Assembly (NCBI GenBank): GCA_019916065.1
Contig: CM034237.1
Coordinates: forward strand, 41,274,485 to 41,338,484
From: Vitellaria paradoxa
Taxonomy: Eukaryota > Streptophyta > Magnoliopsida > Ericales > Sapotaceae
Reading direction: 5' to 3'
DNA length: 64,000 nucleotides
Both the position numbers and the translations under genes were made by a program. Shown here in pieces: positions 24,482 to 34,875 of this stretch (position 1 is its first letter; each line of letters starts with the position of its first letter). The notes beneath the pieces are model-generated. The model was not told the origin of the DNA. It searched no databases and worked only from the letters and a program-made list of their open reading frames with translations.

Positions 24482-24915
24482 AAGAGTGAAAATGAATCGA
24501 ACTGTTCGCGAATTATTCTATCTCGATTAGAAAAAAGTTCGACTCGAACTTTATCTGTGACTAAAACAAACTTAAGTTAGGTTTGATTTATGATTTGTTT
24601 AGATTTGAGTTCAAATTCGAGTCTAAAAAAATTTAAATCGAAAATTCACGAGCAGCCTTGTTAATATAATATATTTTTTTAATAATATTTTATTATATAT
24701 TACTATAATATTTTATTTATTATATTTTAAACAAAAATGGCATCATTTTAGTTTTTGCGAGCTAAGGTCGAATTTAAATTTTTTTTATCAAGTCAAATTT
24801 GAACCTATATAAAATGTCAAATCGGGCTCAAACTCAAACGCCAGCCCAGTATAAAAAAATCAAACCGAACTTGAGCAAGTTAAAACCCTATTCGGTTCGA
24901 CTCGGTTATACCTCT
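24482..24915. repeat. Dispersed repeat with inverted ends
   Basis: About 430 bp. The left end is GAGTGAAAATGAATCGAACTG; the right end on the reverse strand is AGGTATAACCGAGTCGAACCG. The interior holds GAGCTCAAACT-like and TTCGAGT motifs, which also recur around 33960-34430 and 54080-54400. It looks like a non-coding DNA-transposon derivative. Confidence 0.45.
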
Positions 24916-25318
24916 ATGCCTTGTAGAGTTGGCTGAGGCTTAGTGCACTAAATCTGTAAAATGACGATGATGTCCCTCCAAAGCAAACTTCTTACTCCGT
25001 CTAGTGAAGGGTAATGTCGGGTCTTCGTAGTTTATACCCAACGTGGCCTTGTCAAAGCAGACTCCAGTACCCAAAGCCTAGGCCCAATCACGAGCCCAGG
25101 AAAGCCAATGATCTCTGAAGGCAAGCATGCAGGTGGCTCTTCCTTCATCACCCTTCCTAATACGTTCTCTGGATAACTTTGTCACCTTCTCTGAATTTCT
25201 TCACACTCATCATTCTATATTTATGTGTGATATATGTGTATGTTTATATGTGTCTATACATGTATGTTTATTAGATAGATCCATTTTGTTATCGAGTGTT
25301 TTGGAGCCAATCTGAACT

Positions 25319-25326
25319 ATAAATAC
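25319..25326 (+). promoter_or_regulatory. TATA box of small ORF gene
   Basis: TATAAATA, 45 bases before the ATG at 25371. The expected transcript start is inside the following GA repeat, giving a leader of only 15-25 bases. Confidence 0.5.
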
Positions 25327-25331
25327 AGAAA

Positions 25332-25359
25332 CAGAGAGAGAGAGAGAGAGAGAGAGAGG
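25332..25359. repeat. GA microsatellite in small-ORF leader
   Basis: Run of about 14 GA units between the TATA box and the ATG. Confidence 0.9.
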
Positions 25360-25370
25360 AGGCGACGATA

Positions 25371-25517
25371 ATGTTGTTGATGGGAGTGGGTTTGCAGTCC
25401 TTAATGGACTTAGTGGTTGCAGCGGTTTCTCTGGGAATTGGGTTGGGGATTTTCGCATTCGTTGCTTCGATTCTTTGCTCTGTTACTTTCTTTCACAAGG
25501 CCAGAGACTTCTCTTGA
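25371..25517 (+). CDS. Small single-span membrane protein, 48 aa (unrecognised)
   Basis: Short ORF with gene-like surroundings. A TATA box lies 45 bases upstream with a GA-rich leader, and a good splice donor (CAAG|GTACTT, exon end 25534) sits 17 bases after the TGA, implying a 3' UTR intron. The peptide begins MLLMGVGLQSLMD. Residues 14-41 form one hydrophobic helix rich in small residues (LGIGLGIF, Gly at 22, 24, 26), and it ends in a short basic tail (HKARDFS). In-frame Met residues at 4 and 12 are alternative starts. I do not recognise the family and assign no function; a single-pass membrane location is inferred from hydrophobicity. It could still be a chance ORF at the start of a non-coding transcript. 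Confidence 0.5.
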   Translation: MLLMGVGLQSLMDLVVAAVSLGIGLGIFAFVASILCSVTFFHKARDFS

Positions 25518-27329
25518 TCCCCAAAATTCAAGGTACTTTCTTCTGGAAATTCAAACTGCATTGATTCTTGAAAATTTAGCACTATTAATTCGTGGTTCTT
25601 GAACTTGAAGAAATTATCTGATTTCAATAATTTAGAAACTCGTATTGTTTGTTTTTATGGTAATTTATTAATCATGGGTTTTCTTCAGAAAAGGTAAAGG
25701 GGGATGGGAGGGAGGGGTTTTTTGGTGGGTTCGAATTGCTCTTTAAATAAGATTGGTGTGTTTTTAAATTTGGTTTTTTGTAGTGTATATATTATTAAAT
25801 TGGTTTCTGAATCTATATGTGTTCGTTTCAGAGGGAGGAAAATGCTAGGTTTACATGTAGCTGCCCTCTTAGTATTGTTGCTAATTCTTGCATATCTTAT
25901 CGTATTGATTTCTCAATTTATTTGTTTGTGTTTTGAGGTATTGCTGCTGATTCATATTTTAGAAAAGACCTTCTTGAGAGATGGATCAATACAGGATAGG
26001 ATATGCTCTTGAATTAATGTCTGGCAAGTTTCTAAAAACATTTGAGTATATGATGATGGATAAGAATTTTAGGTTTGGTCTTCTTAACTCCAATTGACGG
26101 GAGACCTTAGATTCCAATGCACTAGCTAGGCTTTTGGGCATTTTAGCTGGTGCAATACAGATTGTTGATGTTTTTATCTGTGTTTTGGGTGGTCCTGACA
26201 GTTTGAAGGGAGTTGATGTGCCTACACGATGGCCACCAATTGCTATGACATTGCAGTTGCTGTTTATTGTTTGATGACTACTTTTAGTTCTCATTCATGT
26301 GGTAGTCCTACCTTAAAATCTCCCAACACCAAACCAGAAGCCGTACTATGTGTACAATTTTGGTCCACATTTATCCTAATTGCTTTCTGCTTTCGATGCA
26401 AAGTAGCAGTTGTAAGTTTGCAAGAGTCTAGTTTAGCAAAATGGAAATCAATATTTTTGGGATTCCAAATATGACATAATTTGTTATGATCTGAAGAAAA
26501 GCAATTACAGCATATGAGGATTGACTTGTGAAATGTAGATTCTTGTTTACCATGATAATGTTAGTGTTAAAAAAAAAATCCCAAATTAGTGCTCTTTCAA
26601 AACTAATTTCCAATATGGGTTAATTTTATAACACTATATGCCTTCAAGGGAAGATGAATGAAAGTTTTTATACAAAAAAATGCAAGGTATAATTTATCAT
26701 CCATTTCAAGTCTCTTTGTACAAAGAATTGTACTGAAAAGTTTTAGAATAAAATTATTAACTTATCATAAAAAAATTTCAAATTTCAAATCATATTCAAA
26801 TTAACATATTATTATCAATGACGTATTAAAATTGCACCTGCATTTTCATTTATTTGTTTATTAATGTTATTAAACCATTATAAATAGTATTATAATGTAT
26901 GATAGTAAAATGTTATTGCTATCACTATTAATTTATTTATTGAAACAAATATTATGTATTAACACTTCTATTGGAATTACTATTGGACTCAATCAAGAAC
27001 GTGAAGAACGAACTGCAAGAATATAATCTATAATGATCAAGGGTCCAACATCTAGATCAGGGATATTGTATTTGAGAATTAATCCGTCTAACTGATTTAA
27101 AAGGTTAATCAATTTGGCAGTCTCCCTATCATAAGATTTATGAAAAAACTAAAGTCTCGTTATATTGGAAAAGGAAGGGAATTAGCAAAAATGATGAAAG
27201 AAGTGGAGGAGAAACGATTTCTGGATATGGCTTATAATGTGGGAAATAAGATAGAAAATGGGAAGTCCATAGCCAATACTCATTCCAGAACAGAATTATA
27301 CCCTTATTTTCCACGACCCATTTGATAAA
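25518..27329. other. Downstream region of small ORF gene, introns or UTR, no other CDS
   Basis: T-rich intron-like DNA with possible acceptors (TTCTTCAG near 25688, TTTCAG near 25831). No further coding exon is recognised. A short plus-strand frame at 27140-27325 has no family signature. Confidence 0.4.
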
Positions 27330-28198
27330 AGGGTAGAAAAGATTATAGATTTTAGAAATGCTAATTTTTTCAGAGATCCTCTTGTAGCAAGTCTAGAGCC
27401 CTATCTATCATTCATGAGGCCATATTTGCCTTTGATCACAAGTTGCGATGAGTCATGTTCAATGGGGAATTTATTTACCCAAAAGAGCCATATTTCTAGC
27501 AGCTATATTCCCAATTGCTAGCCCACCCTTTTCCTTAGAAGGAGAAAAAATCTGCCAATTGATTAAGTGATCTTTTCTTGCCTTCACCACTTCCTTCCCA
27601 AAGGAAGTTTGTCATCCACCTCTCAATTTTGTTTGAAATCTTGACAGGCATTTTGAAGATGGACAAGTAGTAGATAGGTATGCTAGACAAAATAGAAATA
27701 ATAAGGGTCAATCTCCCCTTGGATGTTTCTCTTCTTAATTTTTATCGACAACTGGATCCCGTAAACTAACTGTCAGAACTTGGATTTCCACCAAGAGGCA
27801 AGCCAAGATATTTTGTCAGGCAAATGTATACAGAACATCCAACTTGCTGACTGGGAGCAGCTACCCTCTTAGAATCAATGTTGACCCAGAAGAGAGCTCT
27901 TATTAGGATTTACCTCGAGTCCAGAGAATACTTTGAACACTTTCAAAATACTAATAAGGGACTGTACATTGTTTTCGCTTCAGAAGTGAAGAAATTGATG
28001 GTATTTGCAAATTGGAGATGAGATACCTAGACCCCTTTCCTACACAACCTCCAAAATACCACTATCAGTTACCCTAGCCACTGGTCTGCTTAACACATCA
28101 ACCACAATAGTAAAAAGGAGGGGAAAGAGGAGACCTTGTCTGAGTTATACAAGTTCCCCATTCAAAATAACAGAAAAACTGGGGAAGAAAGGCAATCC

Positions 28199-28297
28199 TT
28201 TTTTTTTTTTTTTGGTAACGGGAGAAATCACTCAGCGGTTTTACCCACTGAACTACAAACCCTCGGAGGAACTAGCGCAGCAACCCACCGCCACGGT
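28199..28297 (-). mobile_element. 5'-truncated SINE inserted in the LINE
   Basis: On the minus strand this is the 3' part of the SINE seen whole at 59311-59521, sharing CTAGTT-CTCC, GTTTGTAA/GTTCA-type and TGGGTAAAAC blocks. It ends in an A tail (T run 28199-28213 on the plus strand). The flanks GGCAATCCTT (28191-28200) and GGTAATCCTT (28295-28304) look like a target duplication with one mismatch. The tRNA-like head is missing. Confidence 0.75.
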
Positions 28298-28518
28298 AAT
28301 CCTTGATCCATCTTCTCCATTTGTTGTCAAACCCTTTTTGTTCTGGCGCAAAATTTAGAAAATCCCAATTAATATGATCGTATGGTTTTTCCAAATATAC
28401 CTTAAAGATGAAACCTTTTTTATTGCCTGCTCGATAAGCCTCTACAATTTCATTTTCAATCGGCACCCCATCCAGATTCTGCCTGTCCTCTGCAAATGCT
28501 GATATGGTATGACTCAGA

Positions 28519-28730
28519 ACTGATTTCATTTTCCTTGCCATAATCTTTGCAATGATTTTATAAAGGGATGAAACAAGGCTAATGAATCTGAAGTCCTTCA
28601 CATTGAGGGTCTGATTCTTCAAAAACTGATTTCATTCTCCTTGCCATAAACTCCGCAGTGATTTTATAAAGGGATGAAACAAGGCTAATGGATCTGAAGT
28701 CCTTCACATTGAAGGGCTGATTCTTCAAAG
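28519..28730. repeat. 106-bp tandem duplication inside the LINE
   Basis: ACTGATTTCATT begins at 28519 and again at 28625, and the following ~95 bases align with about a dozen changes. It duplicates the RT segment around VKDFR..SLYKI, so it arose after the element died or as part of its decay. Confidence 0.9.
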
Positions 28731-28750
28731 ATATGCTCACCAAGCCAATT

Positions 28751-29256
28751 GTTTAAGAGGACACATAAAACACAGCCGTGATACAATTTGATTTAGAATG
28801 TAGTGACAATCTGAATAAACTATGGAAATGTCTAAAAGTGCAATATCTTGTGATAATTTGTTAAATGGCTTAATGGATGCATAGACCTAAGCTATTGTAG
28901 CGGAATACTTGTGTTGGAAACTCAAGATGACTGATCCTCGTTGATTTCGGAGTGATGGGTATAATCAGGACGCTAATTGATAGTCCTATACTTTTTTAAG
29001 TTCTTATGAGTTATAAATTTTAATTTTCCATCTGCAAGATTTTCTAGGAATTTTATATGAGAAAAATGATTGATGGTGCAATATTTTGACAATAAAATGT
29101 ATTGCTTATTGAGTGGTTGGTTATTTTCTTATCTCACTCACTCTCAATCATTCGCTTCTCCCCTCCCCCTTCCAATATATATATATGAGTTGAGAAGAGG
29201 AAAAAAAAAAAAAAAGAAATTTAGAGGAGAGTTCATGCTCATCCTCATATTCTTCA
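28751..29256. other. Intergenic between LINE and MULE
   Basis: No gene is seen. It ends in a short TA run and an A tract (about 29177-29217). Confidence 0.5.
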
Positions 29257-29570
29257 TTATATTTAGGGGAAATTGCCTTTACTCTCCCGTATTTAGGCCT
29301 AGGGTCACTTACACCCCCTATACTTTAATACCTCTGGTACTGTTCACAAAAGTAACAAAGCCAATGCTGTTATATTAAGTGCTAAAAATTCGAAAATGCC
29401 CTCAAAGTCGATACACTCCCAAACCCATTGAGAAGCTTCTAAGTCCCAAAATCTAGGGGTTTTTTTTCCCCAAAATCAGGCGAGTATAGGGAGTTGTTGT
29501 TTGTCATAGCTAAAGAAGAAAGAAGGAAAGCTAGGATTTTGTCTATGGCAAACCCATTTTCTCTTATTAT

Positions 29571-29781
29571 TTGTGATTTGGTGGAGATTTGGGGCAAATC
29601 TACCAAAACAGATTTGATATATCTGTATATATAAAATTTGTTTGTGATTTGTGAAGATTTGTAGGAAATCCACCAAATCAAATTTGATATATATGTATAT
29701 ATAGAATTTATTTGTGATTTGGTGGAAATTTGTAGCAAATCCAGATTTGATAGACATATATATATATATAATTCGTTTTTA
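29571..29781. repeat. Three 70-71 bp tandem units in the MULE
   Basis: Units begin TTGTGATTTG at 29571, 29642 and 29712. Each contains GATTTG, a GGCAAATC or AGCAAATC block, and GATTTGATAT followed by a TA-rich stretch. Confidence 0.85.
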
Positions 29782-29885
29782 TGTATATATAAGATTTCAT
29801 ATGTATTCAATCGAAAGATCAAACTCACCTCCAATTCCAAATCCAAATCTTTCAAAAGCAAGGTTTTCAAATCAAAGAGATAGGC

Positions 29886-30002
29886 ATGTTTCTATCCTCC
29901 AATCTCTTCTCTCTCCTCTTTCTCTTTCTCTCCCTTTCCTTCTTCGCCATTGTCTTCTCAAACCCATCTAGGTTTATTCCCAAACCCTCAAAACCCTCTT
30001 GA
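29886..30002 (+). CDS. Signal-peptide-like ORF inside MULE (38 aa, possible captured exon)
   Basis: ATG to TGA in a C/T-rich segment. The peptide is MFLSSN followed by an uninterrupted hydrophobic run to FAIVFS (residue 25), then a short polar Pro/Lys tail (NPSRFIPKPSKPS). This is the form of a secretory signal peptide with a stub of mature protein. It lies between MULE terminal repeats, so it may be the 5' part of a captured host gene. No family can be named and expression is unknown. A C/T-rich tract can give such a peptide by chance, so confidence is limited. Confidence 0.3.
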   Translation: MFLSSNLFSLLFLFLSLSFFAIVFSNPSRFIPKPSKPS

Positions 30003-30363
30003 TGGGTAGACCTAGAGAAAGCAAGAGCTTTTCCAATTGTGTAGTTTTTGAACCTGATTGGATTTGGATTTGGCGTTCAGTGTCGCAACAGCAGAACGAC
30101 ATAAAGCACTGAAGCTTTGCAGTAGCAGAATGACAAGGAAGAAGGGTATTTTCGTCCATTTACCACGTTTTTATAGGGTATATAGCTCTCCTGCACTTAT
30201 CTTAAGCGTGAAGCACACGCACTGTTAACTTAAACGATTCCGTTGACTTTGTCACTTTTGTAAACAGTACATGGAGTATTAGTGTATATTTTTTAAGTAT
30301 AGGAGGTCTAAGTGACTCTAGGCCTAAGTACAGGGGAATAAAAGCAATTTCCCCTTGTATTTA

Positions 30364-32878
30364 TAATAGAGATTTACAATCAAAGAAGAAAACTGTAATC
30401 CTACAAAATCATGAAACTAATTATCCTATAAGTTCATATATCAAAGAGACTAATTATCCATAATCTGAAATATTCTAACAATGTGCAAAACAAAAACTTT
30501 CTTTGTGACATACTTCTGTTAAAAACCATTATCATCGTATCATTTGGTCGTAAAAGGGAAGTGATTTTAACAATTTGTATTTCTGTCTGATGGGGAAAAT
30601 TTTTGGATATGAAGTTTTGATCCAATAAACAGAGTGTGTGTTCTACTTTATAGTTCATCCTTAGTTTGCAGATTCTTGCTCACTTTGGTCATGAATTCAG
30701 TACTCATCAGCTGGAAGTGGTTCAATGCAAGGGCAGCAAAGCATGAAGTTGGAGGAACAGTCACCCCTGCGGGTCATTGTTGTCTAGTTCTTACCGGAAG
30801 AGTTACGTAGGTTTGAGGTTAAAAAAAAATAGGAGTATGTTGTAAGGCAAGCAATTTTCTGCATATATGAGATTCGTTGGACTATGTACCCATTTTACTG
30901 CTGTCACTTCTACACGCTCTAAGAAAATGTAGGGCTTTTCCCATTATCCACAAACTTAAAGAGAGAACTTAATCCTTATGGCCCTAGCGCATAAGTTTTT
31001 CTTCAACCCAAGACATGGTTTGATCAGTTTGCCAAGTCCCCAACTGCAATCGTGTAAGTGAGAACCTGGGTAAGTTCTTTCCATTCTAGGAGTTATTCAA
31101 GCTGAATGGGGTGTACTTTGTGGGAATGGCTACGGTACTAGACAAATGGTTTTGGGTACCTGACTGAAATAATTTAAAAATCTAGATTGATTTGTGACAA
31201 AATATAGACTGTTGGATAATAATGTAGGTGGTTTTAAGTAAAAAAATGTACAACAATTGTGATTTTCGCATAAAAAATAGTAATATGAACAAGTTAGATT
31301 TTGTCTTTGACAACTATTTGATTTGGCGCACTAATCCAGTTCAAGTGGTGTTTCAAAAAAAAAAAAGGCTCAAGTGTTTTACTCAGAGTGTGATAGTGAG
31401 TGTGCTTATCTTTCATTAATATAAACTAGCCCTATTGACAAAAGGCTTATTCAAATTCGGGTTGTAGGAGTTTAAGTATAGAAATGAAGGGTCATAATTT
31501 AATTTAGGTAAATTTGACTGAATTAATAAATGTAGTTGACTGAATTAATAAATATTATTTAACAGAATTAATAAATCATGATTAAATCATGATCTTCCAT
31601 GTCTACACTTCTCATTCTCTAGCCCCCCCCCCCTTCTTCTGGGGGGCATCCCTGCAAATTCTCTCCTAACCTTATCTGCCTTGCGATGGTTCGCTGGTCA
31701 ATTTATTGTGGCTAAGTTGGGTGGGGGTAGTTAAGATGGTTGGGAGTTGTTCAGTCACACCACTGAACCAAACTCATTAATTTACACCTTCAATTGTATT
31801 CGGTGTTTTCGTGATGGTAAGTTGAAGTTGTAGCAGTGCCTGCAATATATTTTTTAAGGTGTTGTATCACCTTAATTCTTGGATCAGGCAACGTGGACTT
31901 GAGCAACAACTATTGCACTTGTTCAGCAATAAAAAATACCGTCGAACTTGCTCACAATGTTAATGGGAAAAATGAAATTCAAGCCTGCAGAATAAAAAAA
32001 GTCAAAAGAAATGGCCGGAGAGATTCTCTAAGCAAAAAATCATCCGATAGTAAAGTCAAAATAAATTTGAGGGAATTGTAATGAAAGGGGTGAAATAAAC
32101 AGTAGACAATAATAAGTGTACCTGAATTTTGGGATCAAGTCCTGTTTTTATAGAAAGATAGAATAAATAAATTAATATATAAATAGTTGAATTGTAATGA
32201 TAATGTATCTTTTATATATATATATATATATCAAATTACACGACGGTCTACTTTTCTTTAAATATCTTTCATTCGATATTTAATATCTTTCACTCAGCAT
32301 TAAATGCGCGTGAGTGAGAGTATTGAAATAGACAAAATATAACCTTGAGAAATATCTAATGTCACATCTGTCTATCACTTGTAAAAAACTGAATTAACTA
32401 AATTAATTATGAGATAATAAATTCAGTTTATTTATTACTATTTTATATTTATAGTTAGAATTACACTAACATGGTTTTACAAAGTGGTAAGATTCAACTG
32501 TAATGATTTACTGATTATTAAATAACGCCGAGCATATTTTTATTACACTAAGAAAAAAATGTCACATGTCATGATTATTTTTGCACCTACAGCACTAGAA
32601 CATCATGATCAACAAACTTTAATTTCTCATGAGATTTACTTGAAATTTTTGATGTATTATAATTCTCAACATATATATTTGATACAACTATTTTACGAAC
32701 TTTTTTGTGAATTATGATTCAACCATCAACCATGCATTTTACACTAGAATTGAAAGAATGGTGGTACAGATTTTCATCATAAGAATTCACAAATTAGTCT
32801 AAACACAAATATATCCCTTCGTCCCGAGACTAAGCTAGCAAGTAAGAAAATAGAAAAAACAATTTGATTGATTTGTTT
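30364..32878. other. Intergenic, no gene supported
   Basis: Unique-looking AT-rich DNA. It includes a C11/G6 palindromic spot near 31622-31647 and a TA repeat (about 32215-32231). A few short open frames (for example on the plus strand near 30690-30810) have no recognisable domain. Confidence 0.5.
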
Positions 32879-33448
32879 TTATTTTTTCTTCTTCTGTTTC
32901 CTCGAGTACACCATTCCTCGGATCCCAGCCGGATCCGCAACAAAACCCAAGGGCCTATAGAACCCCAAGACCCGGGGCTCCGAATACAATGCTACATTCG
33001 TAATCCCCTTACGTAACAGCTCGGTGAGCAACCTCTCCATCACAGCCTTTCCCAAGCCGATCCCCTGGAAAGACGGGTCCACCACCACGTCCCATATGAT
33101 GGCGTTGAACACTCCGTCCCCCGTCGCCCTAGCAAACGCCACCGGCCGCCGCGTCTTGGCGTACTCCACCCACAGCACCGTGTCCGTATTCTCCAGTGCC
33201 ACCCGGATCTTCTCCGGTTCCCGCCTGGGGAAACCGACGGCGACGAAGACCGAGTTCAGGTGGTCGATGTTGAGGTCGGCGATGGAGCGCCGAAGGTTGA
33301 AGCCGCGGGACTCGAGCTCGTCGTCGGAGATTGAGTAGGCGTTCTTGATGGGTAATTGAGCAGAAACGACGACATTTCGATGCGGCGTGGCTGTTCTGAG
33401 ACGGAGAGGAGAACGAATAGGGACCGAGACGTTGCTATGTAGAAGCAT
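32879..33448 (-). CDS. SNAT2: Plastid GNAT-family N-acetyltransferase, GNAT1/SNAT2-like
   Basis: Intronless, 189 residues. Residues 1-30 are rich in Ser, Arg, Thr and Val with almost no acids and end VVVSAQ, a plausible chloroplast transit peptide. The GNAT fold follows: GFNLRRSIADLN at 49-60, VAVGFPRRE at 69-77, beta strands LWVEYAKTRRPVAFARATGD (92-111) and AIIWDVVVDP (116-125). The acetyl-CoA loop is Q128-G-I-G131-L-G133 (Q-x-x-G-x-G). GFYRPLGF (162-169) closes the domain. The layout matches the short plant GNAT called GNAT1 or SNAT2, for which serotonin/arylalkylamine and lysine or N-terminal acetylation activities are reported; the substrate here is inferred from family only. The coding DNA is far more GC-rich than its surroundings. 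The start is the first ATG giving the transit peptide. Confidence 0.92.
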   Translation of the reverse strand: MLLHSNVSVPIRSPLRLRTATPHRNVVVSAQLPIKNAYSISDDELESRGFNLRRSIADLNIDHLNSVFVAVGFPRREPEKIRVALENTDTVLWVEYAKTRRPVAFARATGDGVFNAIIWDVVVDPSFQGIGLGKAVMERLLTELLRKGITNVALYSEPRVLGFYRPLGFVADPAGIRGMVYSRKQKKKK

Positions 33449-33664
33449 CTCCGAGTAATTCTTTGCTGAAGAGCGTTGACATGTATAGTCATGTTACGCG
33501 CTCTTGCGGCGATGATATTTATGCATATAGATATACGTGTGTGGTGGTGGTGAACCGCTGGGCATTTCGTTGGATGAGTCACCTTCTTTCGGATAATTAA
33601 TAGGATTTTACTCATACCATTATTTGGTATCGCTGTATTGCACTCTTCCCTGCTTGTTTGTTTA
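33449..33664. other. Upstream region of the GNAT gene
   Basis: Promoter and leader for the minus-strand GNAT gene. No strong TATA box; GCATAAATATC on the minus strand near 33515-33525 is a weak candidate. Confidence 0.35.
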
Positions 33665-33815
33665 GCCCCTGTTTGGTTAAAAGAAAGTTGAGAGCACAAA
33701 ATACAATAAAAGTATCAAAATTTAATGTGAATGTGATATACGAAAGAATTTGATTTGAAGAAAAAATAATTAAAAATGATAAATTTTGGTTGATTTTAGT
33801 GTGTTAAACAGGACT
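33665..33815. mobile_element. MITE-like palindrome, family 5
   Basis: About 150 bp, starting CCCCTGTTTGGTTAAAAG and ending GTGTGTTAAACAGGAC. The interior (CAATAAAAGTATCAAAATTTA, TGTGATATA, TTTTGGTTGATTTTAG) matches the other four family-5 copies. It sits just upstream of the GNAT gene. Confidence 0.65.
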
Positions 33816-33888
33816 TAACCTACATTAACGGTATTTGCGCATATCTAAAACTATAGTTTAATGATGACACGTGTGCAGCCAAAATAGA

Positions 33889-34044
33889 AGTACGAGTGGA
33901 AGATCAATCATTGAAAAAAAGTGAGTGTCAGATATATAGGAGTAAAAACGAGTTGAATCAAATAAAAGTACGAGTGGAAGATTCATCATTGAAAAGAAGT
34001 GTGTGTCACGGAGATAAGAGTAAAAACGAGTTGAATCATATCGA
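33889..34044. repeat. 78-bp tandem duplication
   Basis: AGTACGAGTGGAAGAT starts at 33889 and 33967; each unit ends AGTAAAAACGAGTTGAATCA. The copies differ by several substitutions. It lies at the edge of a dispersed repeat running to about 34430. Confidence 0.9.
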
Positions 34045-34430
34045 GTTGAGATTTAATTTATTGAAAGTTGACTTGAGTTATTTATATTGCATTCAAGTTT
34101 GAAATTTAAATTTTTATATAAGCTCGATTTCAACTTAATAAAGAAAAATATAAACTCGAGATTAATTCGCGAATTACTTGATTAAATCAAAATGAAATTG
34201 TTTTAATTTAAAATATAATAAATAAAATATTATAAAAATATATATATATTTATTATTTTATCAACTCCGCTCATGAGCTTTCGAATTGAATTTTTTTAAA
34301 CTCGAACTTGAGCTCAAATTTAAATGAGGCACAAATTAAATTTAATTCAAACTCGTTTTAATCATGAATTGAGTTTGAGTCCAGATTGAATAACTCATGA
34401 ATAATTTGATTTGCTTCTACCCCTAATGTG
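34045..34430. repeat. Dispersed AT-rich repeat with CTCGA motifs
   Basis: Contains GCTCGATTT, AACTCGAG, CTCGAACTTGAGCTC and ACTCATGAATAA motifs, also seen in inverted order near 24482-24915. Non-coding. Confidence 0.4.
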
Positions 34431-34707
34431 AGATATATATAAGCCACTCCAACAATTAAAAGGAGTTGTGCGTTAATGAAAAATTGAGCGAACTAGGCAG
34501 TCCATCACCCAATTGATGGTGGGTGATTGAATTGGAGCCAAACTAAAAAAATATGTGATAGAATTTAAAATGTTTAAATTTATTAACAAAAATAGTAATT
34601 ATATTAAATTTTAAGAGTGGGGGAAGTTAATTATCTATATTTTAGTTTTTTCTATGTCGTACGGTCCCCTACCTATAAGATGTGGGTCCATCACTGGCAC
34701 CAATATA

Positions 34708-34875
34708 GGCTCCGTTTGGTGATAAATAAAATAAAATAAAATTTTATAAATCTCTACAAATACGAATTACGAGATAATAAAATTTAAATTTTTTACTTAT
34801 TATACGAATTACGAGATATTTATTTTTTTAATTTTATTTTATTTTATATATTTTTATACAATTTTAAACACACTC
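34708..34875 (-). mobile_element. MITE, family 1 (168 bp), ATA target duplication
   Basis: Ends GGCTCCGTTTGGTG and AAACACACTC, flanked on both sides by ATA (34705-34707, 34876-34878). It is the inverted-orientation sibling of 60804-60976 and shares TCTCTACAAATA and ACGAATTACGAGATA blocks. Ends and 3-bp duplication resemble PIF/Harbinger-type MITEs, but the superfamily is uncertain. Confidence 0.7.

Larger units (their letters stand above)
22521..25318. other. AT-rich intergenic DNA with Helitron-like ends and duplications
   Basis: No gene is supported. Contents: a 76-bp tandem duplication (22763-22914), two related Helitron-like 5' ends (22912 and about 23704), TA tracts near 23980-24030, and a repeat with TCGAACTG-type ends (about 24482-24915). 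The last kilobase is richer in G and C and contains AGGCCCAAT near 25080, a site-II-like motif found in plant promoters. Confidence 0.5.
27330..28750 (-). pseudogene. LINE (L1-type) ORF2 remnant, reverse transcriptase
   Basis: Read on the minus strand from about 28750 downwards. RT block: NVKDFR-(P/S)-ISLVSSLYKI, then ILDGV-like (NLDGVPIENEIVEAYR), then KGFIFKVYLEKPYDHINWDF and GFDNKWRRWI. The DNA then resumes beyond an inserted SINE fragment with FSVILNGE and LRQG. The catalytic FADD box reads FANT at 28000-28011, so both aspartates are lost. Further on, a degraded C-terminal region (TNFLWEGSGEGKK, near 27570-27610) is visible. Many stops and frameshifts break all frames. The 3' end and poly-A tail are not clear. 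Confidence 0.9.
29266..30354. mobile_element. Non-autonomous MULE with 9-bp target duplication, possible Pack-MULE
   Basis: 1089 bp. The left terminus GGGGAAATTGCCTTTACTCT and the reverse complement of the right terminus GGGGAAATTGCTTTTATTCC begin an inverted repeat of about 100 bp that also shares AGGCCTAG, GTCACTTA and TGTT-ACAAAAGT blocks. The flanks TTATATTTA (29257-29265) and TTGTATTTA (30355-30363) match at 8 of 9. No transposase is present. The interior holds three 70-71 bp tandem units and a short signal-peptide-like ORF, suggesting captured host sequence. Confidence 0.85.

Noticed and set aside
27140..27325. Lys/Glu-rich 61-codon frame near the LINE
   Set aside because: A-rich DNA readily gives such peptides; no domain recognised.
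30690..30812. Short ATG frame with text NARAAKHEVGGTVTPAG
   Set aside because: Unrecognised, short and without supporting transcription signals.
31622..31647. C11 ... G6 palindromic spot as a terminator or regulatory hairpin
   Set aside because: Simple homopolymer slippage is a sufficient explanation and no gene is adjacent.
32969..33338. Plus-strand open frame opposite the GNAT gene
   Set aside because: Antisense shadow of a GC-rich coding region; the minus-strand GNAT protein explains it fully.
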